From Neisseria sp. MVDL19-042950 (lineage in GTDB: Bacteria; Pseudomonadota; Gammaproteobacteria; Burkholderiales; Neisseriaceae), in assembly GCF_030504625.1 (NCBI RefSeq), contig NZ_JAUKWH010000009.1, positions 39,307-103,306 of the forward strand: DNA of 64,000 bases, given 5' to 3'. Numbering within the stretch: the stretch's first letter is position 1; every line of letters starts with the position of its first letter. The notes under the pieces are model-generated. The model did not search any database and was not told the DNA's origin. It was given only the letters and a program-made list of their open reading frames with translations. This document shows positions 10,672 through 20,828 of the stretch, piece by piece. A program made the position numbers and the translations under genes.

Positions 10672-11445
10672 TTATTTCAGTTTGTCCCGATAAGCATATA
10701 AATACATCGCACCCACAAACACCGCACCGCCGACGGCATTGCCCAAATACACCGAAACCATGTTTTCCCAAAACTGCATCCAAGTGATGTCCGCCCCTGC
10801 CCAGATGGCGGCGGGAATCACAAACATATTGGCCACGACGTGCTGGAAACCGATGAGCACGAAAATCATAATCGGAAACCAAATTCCCAATACTTTGCCC
10901 GAAATCGAATGCGCGCCGTAGCACAGCCACACGCCCATGCACACCATCCAGTTGCAGCCGATGCCCGACACGAAAGCCCGTCCGAAACCGGCGCTCACTT
11001 TGCCTTGCGCCACGGCGATGGTTTTATGCAGCACTTCGCCTTCGGTGAGGCCGACGTAATGCCCGAAAAACCATGCCACGAAAAAGGCTCCGACGACGTT
11101 GGTCAGCGTTACGATCAGCCAATTCCGCCCCCAAGCCGCCAGCGAAATCTTTTTCGCCAGCCATGCCACCGGCACCACCATCATGTTGCCGGTAATCAAT
11201 TCGCCTCCGCCGATCAAAATACAAACCAACCCGATTGGGAACACCGCTGCGCCGAGCAACACGGCCAAGCTGCCCCACTCGTGCGGCATGCCGCCGACCA
11301 CGCGGATATAGGCGAGATAGCCCAATGAAATAAACGCCCCGCCGAGAAAACCCAAAAGGCTCAATGAAAGTGTGCTGCCGGCGGCTTTGGCTTTCCCTTT
11401 TTCAATCGTCGCCTGCAAAATCTGATCCGGATATAAATCGCTCAT
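10672..11445 (-). CDS. Formate/nitrite transporter family protein
   Basis: FNT family translation (GGAFISLGYLAYIRV, GGGELITGNMMVVPVAWLAKKI). Confidence 0.9.
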   Translation of the reverse strand: MSDLYPDQILQATIEKGKAKAAGSTLSLSLLGFLGGAFISLGYLAYIRVVGGMPHEWGSLAVLLGAAVFPIGLVCILIGGGELITGNMMVVPVAWLAKKISLAAWGRNWLIVTLTNVVGAFFVAWFFGHYVGLTEGEVLHKTIAVAQGKVSAGFGRAFVSGIGCNWMVCMGVWLCYGAHSISGKVLGIWFPIMIFVLIGFQHVVANMFVIPAAIWAGADITWMQFWENMVSVYLGNAVGGAVFVGAMYLYAYRDKLK

Positions 11446-11559
11446 GTTCTACTGTCCGTAAAATCTTTTTAACAGCGGTATTGTAATTATTTTTTCAGAC
11501 GGCCTCTTGATATAGCTCACTTGTTTGTAAGGAAATTACATTGATTTTTGCAAAACCGT

Positions 11560-12006
11560 TCAGTCTTCTTCCCAATCGCTTTTCAAAGCCGCCCGGATAA
11601 TGTCCATATCAAAGCCGCGGTAAGCCAGAAAACGCATCTGCCGCTGGGTTTCTTTTAAATCCGAGCCGGGCCGTTTGAACTTTTTACGCAACACGGCAAC
11701 GGCGGTTTGCAGTTCGCTGTCGCGATCGGGCAGAAATTCGCGGGCGGTTTCTTCGGCCACGCCTTTCGCCGCCAACGCCTGTTTCAAACGCAGCCTGCCG
11801 TGCATTCTGCTTTTGCTGTGAATATAGGCTTCGGCAAAACGCTCGTCAGACTGCCAGTTGCGTTCGGCAAACTCCGCCAGCAGTTTATCCAACTCTTCTT
11901 CGCTTTCGGCATAAGGCGCGAGCTTGCGCTTGAATTCGGCACGGCTGATTTCTTGGCGGGCGAGAATATCTAAGGCGCGGGCGCGTAGGGATTTTTGCGG
12001 TTTCAT
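11560..12006 (-). CDS. recX: Regulatory protein RecX
   Basis: RALDILARQEISRAEFKRKLAPYAESEEELDKLLAEFAERNWQSDERFAEAYIHSK matches RecX. Confidence 0.93.
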   Translation of the reverse strand: MKPQKSLRARALDILARQEISRAEFKRKLAPYAESEEELDKLLAEFAERNWQSDERFAEAYIHSKSRMHGRLRLKQALAAKGVAEETAREFLPDRDSELQTAVAVLRKKFKRPGSDLKETQRQMRFLAYRGFDMDIIRAALKSDWEED

Positions 12007-12016
12007 TTTTTAAGAG

Positions 12017-12045
12017 AGGCCGTCTGAAAACTTTTCAGACGGCCT
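12017..12045. terminator. Inverted DUS pair between recX and gph
   Basis: AGGCCGTCTGAAAACTTTTCAGACGGCCT. Confidence 0.75.
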
Positions 12046-12059
12046 TACAAGCGATGGGG

Positions 12060-12767
12060 TTATTCTTGGTCTTTATCTTTCTGCGGTTGCAGATTTTCAT
12101 AAATTTCGGGCAAGGCTCCGATAATCCAGTCGGGTTTGGTGTCCGCTTCCTGTGCCAGCATGGTCATGTCGCCGTAACCGAAAGTTACGCCCACGCTCAA
12201 GCAACCGGCCGCTTTGGCTGCGAGAATATCGTTTTTGGAATCGCCCACCATAATCATATTGGCGGGGTCGATGTTCAGCACTTCGGCGGCGTGCAGCAAG
12301 GGCATCGGGCTGGGTTTCTTTTCCGGCAGGCTGTCGCCGCCGAGTATCAGGCTGAAGTAGTCGGCAAGGCCGAGCTGTTGCAGCAGTTCCACTGCCAACA
12401 CTTCGTTTTTGTTGGTAATCACCACCAGCGGAATACCCAACGTTTTCAACAGCCCCAACCCTGCTTCGGTTTCGCGATACGGGCGGGTAAAGTCGCTCAA
12501 ATGTTCGCGGTAGTGGCGGATGAAAAAGGTAAAAGCCTGTTCCCACAAACTTTGCTCGGCCTGCTCTTCACGGGTATCGGTAAGCACGCGGTGAACCAGT
12601 TTGGCAATGCCGTCGCCCACGTAGCTTTCTACTGTTTTGACGGGAAGCGGTTCCAAGCCGAGATGCTCGCGGGTAGCATTGGCGGCGGCGGCCAAATCGG
12701 GAATGGAATCGCAAAGGGTGCCGTCAAGGTCGAATGCAACGGCTTGAACGTGTTCGATGGTAGTCAT
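12060..12767 (-). CDS. gph: Phosphoglycolate phosphatase (HAD family)
   Basis: AVAFDLDGTLCDSIPDLAAAANATREHLGLEPLP, VVITNKNE, MIMVGDSKNDILAAKAAGC. Confidence 0.9.
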   Translation of the reverse strand: MTTIEHVQAVAFDLDGTLCDSIPDLAAAANATREHLGLEPLPVKTVESYVGDGIAKLVHRVLTDTREEQAEQSLWEQAFTFFIRHYREHLSDFTRPYRETEAGLGLLKTLGIPLVVITNKNEVLAVELLQQLGLADYFSLILGGDSLPEKKPSPMPLLHAAEVLNIDPANMIMVGDSKNDILAAKAAGCLSVGVTFGYGDMTMLAQEADTKPDWIIGALPEIYENLQPQKDKDQE

Positions 12768-12883
12768 AAAGATTCTTGTGCGGAAGTATTTTTAAGAACG
12801 GCTATTGTAGCATCTCTCAAGAAGGAAGGCCGTCTGAAAAGTTTTCAGATGGCCTTTGGTCGAAGCATTTCATACTCGGCAGG

Positions 12884-14281
12884 TTAATGTTTGCCCAATA
12901 CTTCGTTAATCATGCGGATACGTTTTTCTTCGCCGTAAGCCACGATAATCAGCAATACGATACCGGCAAACAAGGCAAGATAGAACACGATGAATACATC
13001 GGACCACCCGTGCAAGGTGTGGCCGAACAAAGTCAAACCGCCGCTTTTCGGATCGGCAATGGCGGCCAAGCCTACTTTGGCAACCGAGTCACCGAAGAGA
13101 TAGCCGAACGTGCCGGTCATGCCGTTGGCAACGCTGATGCCTTTTTTAGGCACAAAGCCTACCAAAGAAATACCGATCAGCAATTGCGGGCCGAAAATCA
13201 GCGCACCGAGCAGGAAGAGCGAAATGTTGACCATCATCACACTGGTTGCATTGCGATACATCATTACCGCAAAGATAATCGCAATCATACAGCCCACCGC
13301 AACGGCGGCACGACGGCCGTTTAGCAGGTCGGAAACATAACCCCAGCTCAAGCTGGCAAGAATCGCGCCCACTTCAAAATAGAAAATCGTATTGACCGCA
13401 TCAAGTTTGCCGAATCCCAGCACTTCGGTTACATAAAGCGGTGCCCAGTTGTCGATGCCGATACGCACGATATAAACGAACACATTGGCAATACACAGCA
13501 TCCAAATCCACGGATTACGCAATACAAACTGCTTGAAAGCCTGCCACATCGGCATTTCATCGGCTTTGGTATTTTCCGATTCCACCGGTTCGCCGAAAAT
13601 TTCTTCGCAACGGTTCCAGCCCAGCTCTTCGGGATCGTCTTTACCGATAAAAAAGCTGGCAATACCAATCGCCAGAGCGATTAACGCGGGGAAAATAAAC
13701 ATACCGTAAACATTGCCGCCGAAGAAAACATTGGCTCCCCATAACGCCAATATACCGGCGACCGCACCGCCGACATTGTGCGACATATTCCAAAAGCCGA
13801 GATAGCGTCCGCGCTCTTTACGCGGAGCCCAACGCGAAATCGTGGAATACGACGCCGGCCCGCCGGCCGCCTGGAAGATACCGTTCAAACCCCATAAAAC
13901 AATGAAAATACCGATCACGGAACCGTAAAAACTCATTAAAAGACCCATTGCCAAGACGACAATGGAAGAACACACCAACATCACTGAAATGGATTTTTTG
14001 GTATTTTTATCACTGATGTAATAACCGACAGCAGTTTTGCCCAAACCGTAAGTGATGCTGAAAGCCAAACCGATATAACCGAGCTGAAGCGTAGTCAACC
14101 CCAGTTGTTCTTTCATCATCGGCTGAGCAGCTTTGAAGTTGTTACGAATCAAATACATACACATGTAAGTAACAAACACCACTAAAAAGGCCTTTAAAAA
14201 CTGCCTGAGCCACATCCTGCGCTGCTCGGCAATAGGAATACCCTTGTTGGGAATTTTATTGATGGCCAAAAATCTTGACAT
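12884..14281 (-). CDS. uhpT: MFS organophosphate:phosphate antiporter, UhpT/GlpT family
   Basis: Translation resembles UhpT end to end (RRMWLRQFLKAFLVVFVTYMCMYLIRNNFKAAQ..., SYSTISRWAPRKERGRYLGFWNMSHNVGGA). Substrate not determinable from sequence. Confidence 0.75.
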   Translation of the reverse strand: MSRFLAINKIPNKGIPIAEQRRMWLRQFLKAFLVVFVTYMCMYLIRNNFKAAQPMMKEQLGLTTLQLGYIGLAFSITYGLGKTAVGYYISDKNTKKSISVMLVCSSIVVLAMGLLMSFYGSVIGIFIVLWGLNGIFQAAGGPASYSTISRWAPRKERGRYLGFWNMSHNVGGAVAGILALWGANVFFGGNVYGMFIFPALIALAIGIASFFIGKDDPEELGWNRCEEIFGEPVESENTKADEMPMWQAFKQFVLRNPWIWMLCIANVFVYIVRIGIDNWAPLYVTEVLGFGKLDAVNTIFYFEVGAILASLSWGYVSDLLNGRRAAVAVGCMIAIIFAVMMYRNATSVMMVNISLFLLGALIFGPQLLIGISLVGFVPKKGISVANGMTGTFGYLFGDSVAKVGLAAIADPKSGGLTLFGHTLHGWSDVFIVFYLALFAGIVLLIIVAYGEEKRIRMINEVLGKH

Positions 14282-14492
14282 GGCTAGACTCCTTTAATTT
14301 GTAGGGTGGTAATAATATTACTCTTCATTAAAATATTCTTGTCTTAAATTTTCTGTTTTAAGTCAAAAAAATTAATACTAATTTTATATATTTAATCCAA
14401 ATCTTAAAATTTCTTTCCAAAGTTTCCATATCAGATAGTTAACTAATTAACTATCCTGCGTGATCCGTTGCCGCCTTTTTTGATATCCAAAT

Positions 14493-14530
14493 AAAAAAGG
14501 CCGTCTGAAAAGTTTTCAGACGGCCTTTTT
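14493..14530. terminator. Inverted DUS pair downstream of exbD
   Basis: AAAAAGGCCGTCTGAAAAGTTTTCAGACGGCCTTTTT. Confidence 0.85.
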
Positions 14531-14549
14531 ACCTTAAACCCCAATACCT

Positions 14550-14981
14550 TTATTTCGCACGGGTTTCCGTAATAAACCCTATCTTACTGATGCCGGCCTC
14601 TCGAGCCGCCCCCAGCGCTTTATTCACAAAATCATATTCCACGCTTTTATCGGCCGCAATAGCCACAATCGTATCGGCATTATCGGCCTTGGCCTGCTTC
14701 AGTTGTGCCGTCAGCTCTTCCAAGTCGCGTTTTTCGGTTGATTCCGCTCCCAAATAATAAGCGCCGTCTGCATCAATCGTCAGGCGCAGCGGTTCTTTCG
14801 GCTGCGTTTCCTGCTTGGCGGTTTCCGAAGCGGTCGGCAGTTGCAAAGGAATGGAATGCGTCAGCACCGGCATGGTAATCATAAATACAATCAACAACAC
14901 CAACATCACGTCCACTAAAGGCGTAACGTTGATCTCGGCCATCGGCGAATCTTCGCCTGAATTCATCGAACCGAATGCCAT
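14550..14981 (-). CDS. exbD: Biopolymer transport protein ExbD
   Basis: MAEINVTPLVDVMLVLLIVFMITMPVL. Confidence 0.95.
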   Translation of the reverse strand: MAFGSMNSGEDSPMAEINVTPLVDVMLVLLIVFMITMPVLTHSIPLQLPTASETAKQETQPKEPLRLTIDADGAYYLGAESTEKRDLEELTAQLKQAKADNADTIVAIAADKSVEYDFVNKALGAAREAGISKIGFITETRAK

Positions 14982-14985
14982 AATC

Positions 14986-15645
14986 TTAATCCTTGTTGTT
15001 CAACAGCTGCACATGGAAATCATGGGCAAAAGCGTCCATATCCTGTGCCAGCGTTTTATTGCCGCGTACCAAGAAGTTGTATGCCAACACTGCTGGAATC
15101 GCCACAAACAAACCGGCCGCCGTCGCCACCAATGCCTCGCCAATCGGGCCGGCCACGGCGGCAATGCTCATCTGCCCACTTTGGCTGATGTTGATTAACG
15201 CATGGTAAATCCCCCACACCGTACCGAAAAGGCCGATAAAGGGAGCCGTAGCACCGATTGAAGCCAATGCGGTCAGGCCACCGTCGAATCTACGCAGGAT
15301 TTGGCTCATGCTGTTACGGATTTGGCGCACCAGATATTCGTTTAACGGTACCGCAGCGGCAATCTGGGTATCTTTGTGCCTGTTGTAGTTTTGATGGGCG
15401 CGTACGGCTTCCAACGTTAAATCGCTCATCGGGGAATCCACTTTTTTTGCTTTCTGCACAGCTTCGTCCAGCGACTTGGCATCCCAAATCATCGGTTTCA
15501 CGGTGCGGTTGCCTTTTTTGGCTTTGCTTAGTTTGACTGCACGGACAACAATTACCGTCCAAGTAACAATACTCATCAGTACCAACGTCAAAAACACACC
15601 AATCAGCACATAATCGCCTGATTCAAAAACCAATCCTAAATTCAT
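14986..15645 (-). CDS. exbB: Biopolymer transport protein ExbB
   Basis: MotA/TolQ/ExbB channel family ([28 protein letters not shown]). Confidence 0.95.
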   Translation of the reverse strand: MNLGLVFESGDYVLIGVFLTLVLMSIVTWTVIVVRAVKLSKAKKGNRTVKPMIWDAKSLDEAVQKAKKVDSPMSDLTLEAVRAHQNYNRHKDTQIAAAVPLNEYLVRQIRNSMSQILRRFDGGLTALASIGATAPFIGLFGTVWGIYHALINISQSGQMSIAAVAGPIGEALVATAAGLFVAIPAVLAYNFLVRGNKTLAQDMDAFAHDFHVQLLNNKD

Positions 15646-15677
15646 AACTTCTTCCTAAAATATCAAACAAATGTTAC

Positions 15678-15809
15678 TTAAAACTCTTTTTCTGCAGTAA
15701 TTAAAACCAATGCCTTTATTAATCCGAACAGCAGATAAGCAAGCACACCCGCAGCAAGCAGGCCGCCTGAAAGCCAGAAATAAAAACCGGGAGAGGTAGG
15801 TGTCATCAT
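15678..15809 (-). CDS. Candidate 43-aa single-pass membrane microprotein between exbB and tonB
   Basis: Reading the minus strand by eye: MMTPTSPGFYFWLSGGLLAAGVLAYLLFGLIKALVLITAEKEF*. One TM helix; below the length cutoff of the supplied ORF track. Confidence 0.5.
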   Translation of the reverse strand: MMTPTSPGFYFWLSGGLLAAGVLAYLLFGLIKALVLITAEKEF

Positions 15810-15873
15810 AAAGCTTATCTACTCTTAATCTTTGCCGAGAAAAATCAAAGGCGATTTCATCGTTTGGTTACCG

Positions 15874-16803
15874 TTAAGCATCGTCAAGGGAGAATTTCAC
15901 AGGTACGGTGAATTCAGTCCACTTGTCTGCGCTGAAACTACCTGTTTGCGCTGCTTTCTGAGCCGCTCTATCCAATCGCGACTTACCGCTTGAACGGGCT
16001 ATTTTTACGCTTGCCACTTTTCCGCCCGGAGCAACCAATACGTGTAAAACAACCGTACCTTCTTCTCCGTTTTCAAGAGATAGCGGAGGATATGGCGGTC
16101 TGGGAATTCTACCGGTTGCTTTAACGGGATTAGACGCGCTGCCTCCTCTGCCGCTGCCGTCGCCTCCGCCGCCTCCGTTTCCGTGGCCGCTACCGGTTTT
16201 ATCGCCGCTGCCGGTGCCTCTGCCCAAGCCGCGGCCTTCACCGTCTCCGACAACACCGCTGCCTTTTCCTGAGCCTTTGCCGCCGCCTTTCCCTTCACTG
16301 CTGCCGTCACCGGTCGCCCCCGGAGCGGTGAATTTTTTATCTTCCCCTCCCACAGGTTTGTCTGCCGGTTTGTCTGCGACTTTTTCAGCCGGTTTCTCAA
16401 CGGGTTTTTCCACCGTTTTCTCTTTTTCAACTGGCTTTTCAATAGGTTTCGGTTTTTCTATCGGTTTTTCTTTGGGTTTCGGCTTTTCCTTTTCTTGACG
16501 GATATCCGCTTTTTCTTTAGTGGTAATAACCGGCTTGATCTTCTCTTTAGGCTTGGGTTGTTCCTTTGGTTTTTGAGGCTGCGGTTTAGGACGCGGCTTT
16601 TCCGCTTCGGGAGCCGCCCCCCCTCCGGCAGCACCTTCCAATCTGCCGTCACCTCCGCCAAAATCTCCCAAGTCGACAAATTCGATATGTTCAATACCGA
16701 CCGCGGCGGGAGGAGCAGCACGCCACAACAAAGACATCAGTCCGACATGTAAAAAGGCCACCAAAACGAATGTGGTGGGAGTTAAAATACGTTCATTTTT
16801 CAT
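15874..16803 (-). CDS. tonB: Energy transducer TonB
   Basis: N-terminal TM, long Pro/Lys/Glu linker (PKPKEKPIEKPKPIEKPVEKEKTVEKPVEKPAEK), Gly-rich segment, C-terminal TonB domain (RIPRPPYPPLSLENGEEGTVVLHVLVAPGGKV). Confidence 0.93.
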   Translation of the reverse strand: MKNERILTPTTFVLVAFLHVGLMSLLWRAAPPAAVGIEHIEFVDLGDFGGGDGRLEGAAGGGAAPEAEKPRPKPQPQKPKEQPKPKEKIKPVITTKEKADIRQEKEKPKPKEKPIEKPKPIEKPVEKEKTVEKPVEKPAEKVADKPADKPVGGEDKKFTAPGATGDGSSEGKGGGKGSGKGSGVVGDGEGRGLGRGTGSGDKTGSGHGNGGGGGDGSGRGGSASNPVKATGRIPRPPYPPLSLENGEEGTVVLHVLVAPGGKVASVKIARSSGKSRLDRAAQKAAQTGSFSADKWTEFTVPVKFSLDDA

Positions 16804-16818
16804 AATATGAAATGTTAA

Positions 16819-16839
16819 TGCAAACTATTATAATTTGCA
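16819..16839. promoter_or_regulatory. Inverted repeat in the tonB promoter region (possible Fur-type operator)
   Basis: TGCAAACTATTATAATTTGCA, 6-bp perfect arms, 16-36 bp upstream of the tonB start. Confidence 0.3.
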
Positions 16840-17073
16840 AGGTATTAAAATTACTACAACAAATAAAATATTAAAAATAAAAGTGAAATCAATCAGATAA
16901 AATATTGTTCAATAACAAATTGTTGAAAAATTTTTCATAAGAAAGCAGTTAAAGTAACTCTTGTAATAAAAGGCCGTCTGAGAACATTGTTTGAATCATG
17001 TTTTCAGGCGGCCTTTTACATAAATATTCATATTCCGCCGACTGCGCCGAGCGGCTAAGTAACAGCTCTGCTC

Positions 17074-17538
17074 TTACCTAACGGCTCCCAGTCTGAAATC
17101 GCTTACAATCTCTATTTTAGGAAGATAAAGTAAGTCATAAGTCGGCTTGTTTAATAAATCCGCCAAGGTAAACCCGTCGAGATAGTTTAAAAACGCTTTA
17201 ACTCCCCCTCCGATAATGCCGGCCAAACGGCAATTAGGGGCAATTAAACAATCGTTATTCGACCCCATACATTCCACCATCTGCATCGGTTCCAAATGGC
17301 GGACTACCGCCCCGATATTGATTTGATCCGCCGAGCAAGCGAGCTTCAAACCGCCGCCTTTGCCTCGCACGCTGTCTAAAAATCCGCCTTTTACCAAAGC
17401 GGTTACCACCTTCATCAAGTGGCTTTTAGATATACCGTAAGTATCGGCAATCGTGCCTATATTCACGAGTGCGTCATCATTGATGGCGGTATAAATGAGT
17501 ACACGTAATCCGTAATCCGTATGTTGAGTTAAATACAT
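17074..17538 (-). CDS. nsrR: Rrf2-family nitric-oxide-sensing repressor NsrR
   Basis: MYLTQHTDYGLRVLIYTAINDDALVNIGTIADTYGISKSHLMKVV; Cys triad ECMGSNNDCLIAPNCRL; adjacent to nnrS. Confidence 0.88.
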   Translation of the reverse strand: MYLTQHTDYGLRVLIYTAINDDALVNIGTIADTYGISKSHLMKVVTALVKGGFLDSVRGKGGGLKLACSADQINIGAVVRHLEPMQMVECMGSNNDCLIAPNCRLAGIIGGGVKAFLNYLDGFTLADLLNKPTYDLLYLPKIEIVSDFRLGAVR

Positions 17539-17629
17539 AATATCTCTATAAAATAATAAATAAAACTATTGTATCCGGCTTATTTTCGCCGCTATCGCTT
17601 TTGTTTGTTTGACTTTATCAGCAATTAAC

Positions 17630-17646
17630 TTTCATAATATATGAAA
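17630..17646. promoter_or_regulatory. Perfect 17-bp palindrome, candidate NsrR operator
   Basis: TTTCATA-ATA-TATGAAA, 29 bp upstream of the hemerythrin ORF in the nsrR/hemerythrin divergent intergenic region. Confidence 0.4.
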
Positions 17647-17675
17647 CTTATAAAAGAAGCCAGCACAAATAAACC

Positions 17676-18041
17676 ATGAAACCATTGAAACGCCACCCCA
17701 GCCTAATCGAGCTCTCCCGCGAGCATCATCACGCCCTTGCTTTATGTTTGCGCATATTGAGAGATCCTGCTGCAGATCATCAAGCCGATATTGAATCCCA
17801 CATTCCCGTCTTATTAAAGCATTTTGAAGCCGAAGAAACTCAGTTTGCCCCGCATTGGTTTCAACTGAACGATGCTTTGCGCCGTCGTTTTGAAAACGAG
17901 CACGCTCAACTGCGCGCCATGATCCATGCCCCGCAATTTAACGATAAAGATTGGAACACGTCATTTGCACAAACGCTGCGCGAACATGCCCGATTTGAAG
18001 AACGCGAATTGTTCCCTGCCATTGAGCCTTTTTTAGACTGA
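17676..18041 (+). CDS. Hemerythrin domain-containing protein
   Basis: EHHHALALCL, LLKHFEAEETQFAPHW, EHARFEERELFP His/Glu pattern of hemerythrin HHE domains. Confidence 0.8.
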   Translation: MKPLKRHPSLIELSREHHHALALCLRILRDPAADHQADIESHIPVLLKHFEAEETQFAPHWFQLNDALRRRFENEHAQLRAMIHAPQFNDKDWNTSFAQTLREHARFEERELFPAIEPFLD

Positions 18042-18115
18042 ACCGTATTCTGAACCGTATTGTTTTCAGACGGCCTGCCGACACTTAAATATTAAAAACA
18101 ACAAAGGAACCTCCA

Positions 18116-19270
18116 ATGAACTCGCTATTCAACCACCCCGTTTGGGCTATGGCTTTCCGCCCGTTCTACATACTGGCGGCACTTTTCGGAGCATTATCGG
18201 TTTTACTGTGGGGATTCGGCTATCAAGGCACAATCGATTTGCCCTCCTTCTACTGGCACGCGCATGAGATGATTTGGGGTTATTCAGGTGCGGTTGTGGT
18301 AGGTTTTCTGTTAACTGCCGTCGCCACTTGGACCGGCCAGCCTCCGACACGCGGCGGAGCGTTATTCGGACTGGCATTACTTTGGCTGCTGGCCCGTGCC
18401 GCCATGTACTTTCCTCACGGAGTATTACTCAGCGGTATCTTGGGAACGTTGTTTTTTTGGTATGCCGCAGTATGTATGGCCATACCGGTCATCAAAAGCC
18501 GCAATTCCCGTAACTATATCGCCGTTGTAGCACTATTTTTATTCGGGCTTACCCATGCCGTTTTCCATCTCTATCTTCATCCTTTTCAGGCGGCCTTAGT
18601 ATTAAACGGCTTATTGGCCGGTTTGATCATGGTAGCCGGATTCATCGGCTTAGTCGGTATGCGTATCATGCCGTTTTTTACCGCCAAGCGTTTAAGCATT
18701 CCGCAAGTGGCCAGCCCGCTGTGGGTGGCTCTGTCGGCCTTGGTTCTGCCGATGTTTGCCGCCATTCTGATGATGCTGCAAACCACCCTGCCTCTTGCCG
18801 CCTTATGCGCTGTTGCCGCAGGTGCCATCAATTGCGTGCAGTTGTTCCGCTGGTGGCATAAAAATGTTTTACGCGAACCGATGTTATGGGTTTTGTTTGC
18901 AGGTTATCTTTTTACCGCACTCGGGCTATTGGTTATGGGTATTGCCTATTGGCTGACAGAATATCTGAGCTTGGGTGTACACCTTATCGGTGTCGGCGGC
19001 ATCGGTTTATTGACTGTCGGCATGATGGCACGTAGCGCTCTCGGCCACACGGGACATCCGATTTATCCCGCTCCGAAGGGCATGCCGCTGGCTTTCTGGT
19101 TGATGGTTGCCGCTACTTTTGTACGCGTGCTAGCGGCTTTTACCGGCAGCACCGCTTATACGCACAGTATTCGTTTTTCAGCAGTTTTGTTTGCGCTTTC
19201 ATTACTGCTATACGCATGGCGTTATCTTCCATGGCTGCTTACCCCCCGTGCCGACGGCAAACCCGGTTAA
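18116..19270 (+). CDS. nnrS: NnrS family protein
   Basis: Polytopic; [12 protein letters not shown]-type N-terminus ([21 protein letters not shown]), [44 protein letters not shown]. Confidence 0.9.
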   Translation: MNSLFNHPVWAMAFRPFYILAALFGALSVLLWGFGYQGTIDLPSFYWHAHEMIWGYSGAVVVGFLLTAVATWTGQPPTRGGALFGLALLWLLARAAMYFPHGVLLSGILGTLFFWYAAVCMAIPVIKSRNSRNYIAVVALFLFGLTHAVFHLYLHPFQAALVLNGLLAGLIMVAGFIGLVGMRIMPFFTAKRLSIPQVASPLWVALSALVLPMFAAILMMLQTTLPLAALCAVAAGAINCVQLFRWWHKNVLREPMLWVLFAGYLFTALGLLVMGIAYWLTEYLSLGVHLIGVGGIGLLTVGMMARSALGHTGHPIYPAPKGMPLAFWLMVAATFVRVLAAFTGSTAYTHSIRFSAVLFALSLLLYAWRYLPWLLTPRADGKPG

Positions 19271-19293
19271 TCAAGCCATTATATATATCTTGA

Positions 19294-19333
19294 AAGCAAG
19301 CAGGCCGTCTGAACCTTTTCAGACGGCTTGCTT
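19294..19333. terminator. Inverted DUS pair between nnrS and argC
   Basis: AAGCAAGCAGGCCGTCTGAACCTTTTCAGACGGCTTGCTT. Confidence 0.75.
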
Positions 19334-19394
19334 ATGCTTAAACTATTACCTCGGCTTTTCAAATCACTCCATCCATAAATCACAAGGAAGCAAT

Positions 19395-20438
19395 ATGTCA
19401 AACCGCATCAAAGTCGGCATTGTCGGTGCCACCGGTTATACCGGAGTAGAGTTATTGCGTTTATTGTCTGCACATCCCCATGTAGAAGTTACGGCAGTTA
19501 CCAGCCGTAGCGAAGCAGGCATAACCGTTGCCGATTATTTCCCCAGTCTACGCGGCGTTTATGACTTGGTTTTCCAAACGCCAAACGATGCACTCTTGGA
19601 TAAATGTGATCTTGTCTTCTTCGCCACTCCGAACGGCGTAGCCATGAAAGAAGCGCCTGCTCTTCTTGCTAAAGGCATTCGTGTAATCGACCTTTCGGCG
19701 GACTACCGTATTCAAGACATCCCCACTTGGGAAAAGTGGTATGGCATGACCCACGCCAGCCCCGAAACAGTTGCAGAAGCGGTTTACGGACTGAGCGAGA
19801 TGAACCGCGCAACCTTAGCTCAGGCCAAACTGGTAGCCAATCCCGGATGCTACCCCACTTGCGTTACCCTTGCCATGCTTCCTTTGTTGAAATCAGGCCG
19901 TCTGAAAGAAAATATGCCTTTGATTGCCGACTGCAAATCGGGCGTTTCCGGTGCGGGACGCAAAGCCAACGTCGGAACCTTATTTTGCGAAGCTGGTGAT
20001 AACTTCAAAGCTTACGGCGTATCCGGCCATCGCCATCTGCCTGAAATCAAGCAAACCATCAACCGGCTACAACGCAATATCGCCGAGGGTTTTGTGTTCG
20101 TTCCCCATCTAACCCCCATGATCCGCGGCATGCATGCCACCCTTTACCTGCATTTGCAAGACGGCACCGATCCACATCGTATTTTGGCAGACTTCTATCA
20201 AAACAGCCCCTTTGTCGATGTTATGCCCGAAGGCAGTTCACCAGAAACACGCAGCGTACGGGGTGCCAATCTTTGTCGTATCAGCGTTCAAAAAGCCCCC
20301 CAACACGATATTTGGATTGTATTGTCAGTTATCGACAATCTGGTTAAAGGAGCGGCGGGCCAAGCCGTTCAAAATATGAATATTATGTTTGGCTTTAATG
20401 AGGATACCGGTTTGCAAATTACTCCGTTGCTCCCTTGA
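19395..20438 (+). CDS. argC: N-acetyl-gamma-glutamyl-phosphate reductase
   Basis: [50 protein letters not shown] active-site Cys. ORF track start at 19191 is too far upstream. Confidence 0.95.
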   Translation: MSNRIKVGIVGATGYTGVELLRLLSAHPHVEVTAVTSRSEAGITVADYFPSLRGVYDLVFQTPNDALLDKCDLVFFATPNGVAMKEAPALLAKGIRVIDLSADYRIQDIPTWEKWYGMTHASPETVAEAVYGLSEMNRATLAQAKLVANPGCYPTCVTLAMLPLLKSGRLKENMPLIADCKSGVSGAGRKANVGTLFCEAGDNFKAYGVSGHRHLPEIKQTINRLQRNIAEGFVFVPHLTPMIRGMHATLYLHLQDGTDPHRILADFYQNSPFVDVMPEGSSPETRSVRGANLCRISVQKAPQHDIWIVLSVIDNLVKGAAGQAVQNMNIMFGFNEDTGLQITPLLP

Positions 20439-20517
20439 AGCATTTTAAATTTCTACCATAACCATATTTGAATTTACGTATCTTTAAAATATACCCATTA
20501 GCAATGTAATTCTGTTT

Positions 20518-20548
20518 AGGCCGTCTGAAACTCCTTTTCAGACGGCCT
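20518..20548. terminator. Inverted DUS pair between convergent argC and the hypothetical gene
   Basis: AGGCCGTCTGAAACTCCTTTTCAGACGGCCT. Confidence 0.75.
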
Positions 20549-20552
20549 CTCC

Positions 20553-20828
20553 TTATTCATACACAACACCGTCAATTAAATCTTCACTCGCCAATCCGCC
20601 ATACGATTGCTCCCAAGCGGATGCAGCTTCCGCCATATCACATTGGTGCGCATAAGATTTCTGCTTTGCATTCATACTGCCCAGCTGTAAAACATTCAGC
20701 TTATTACAACCCAATTCAGATAAAGGCATTTCCGCAGATTGAGCTTCGGAGCGGCTAAAAAGAAATACTGCCAACATCACCGTCAACATACCAACCAACG
20801 CCCAATTATTCCATTTATTACGCTTCAT
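20553..20828 (-). CDS. Small membrane-anchored/periplasmic hypothetical protein (91 aa)
   Basis: MKRNKWNNWALVGMLTVMLAVFLFSRSEAQ... N-terminal TM/signal; bounded downstream by a DUS-pair terminator. Confidence 0.55.
   Translation of the reverse strand: MKRNKWNNWALVGMLTVMLAVFLFSRSEAQSAEMPLSELGCNKLNVLQLGSMNAKQKSYAHQCDMAEAASAWEQSYGGLASEDLIDGVVYE

Noticed and set aside
16005-16442. 145-aa minus-strand ORF overlapping tonB
   Set aside because: Out-of-frame product of tonB's low-complexity linker DNA.
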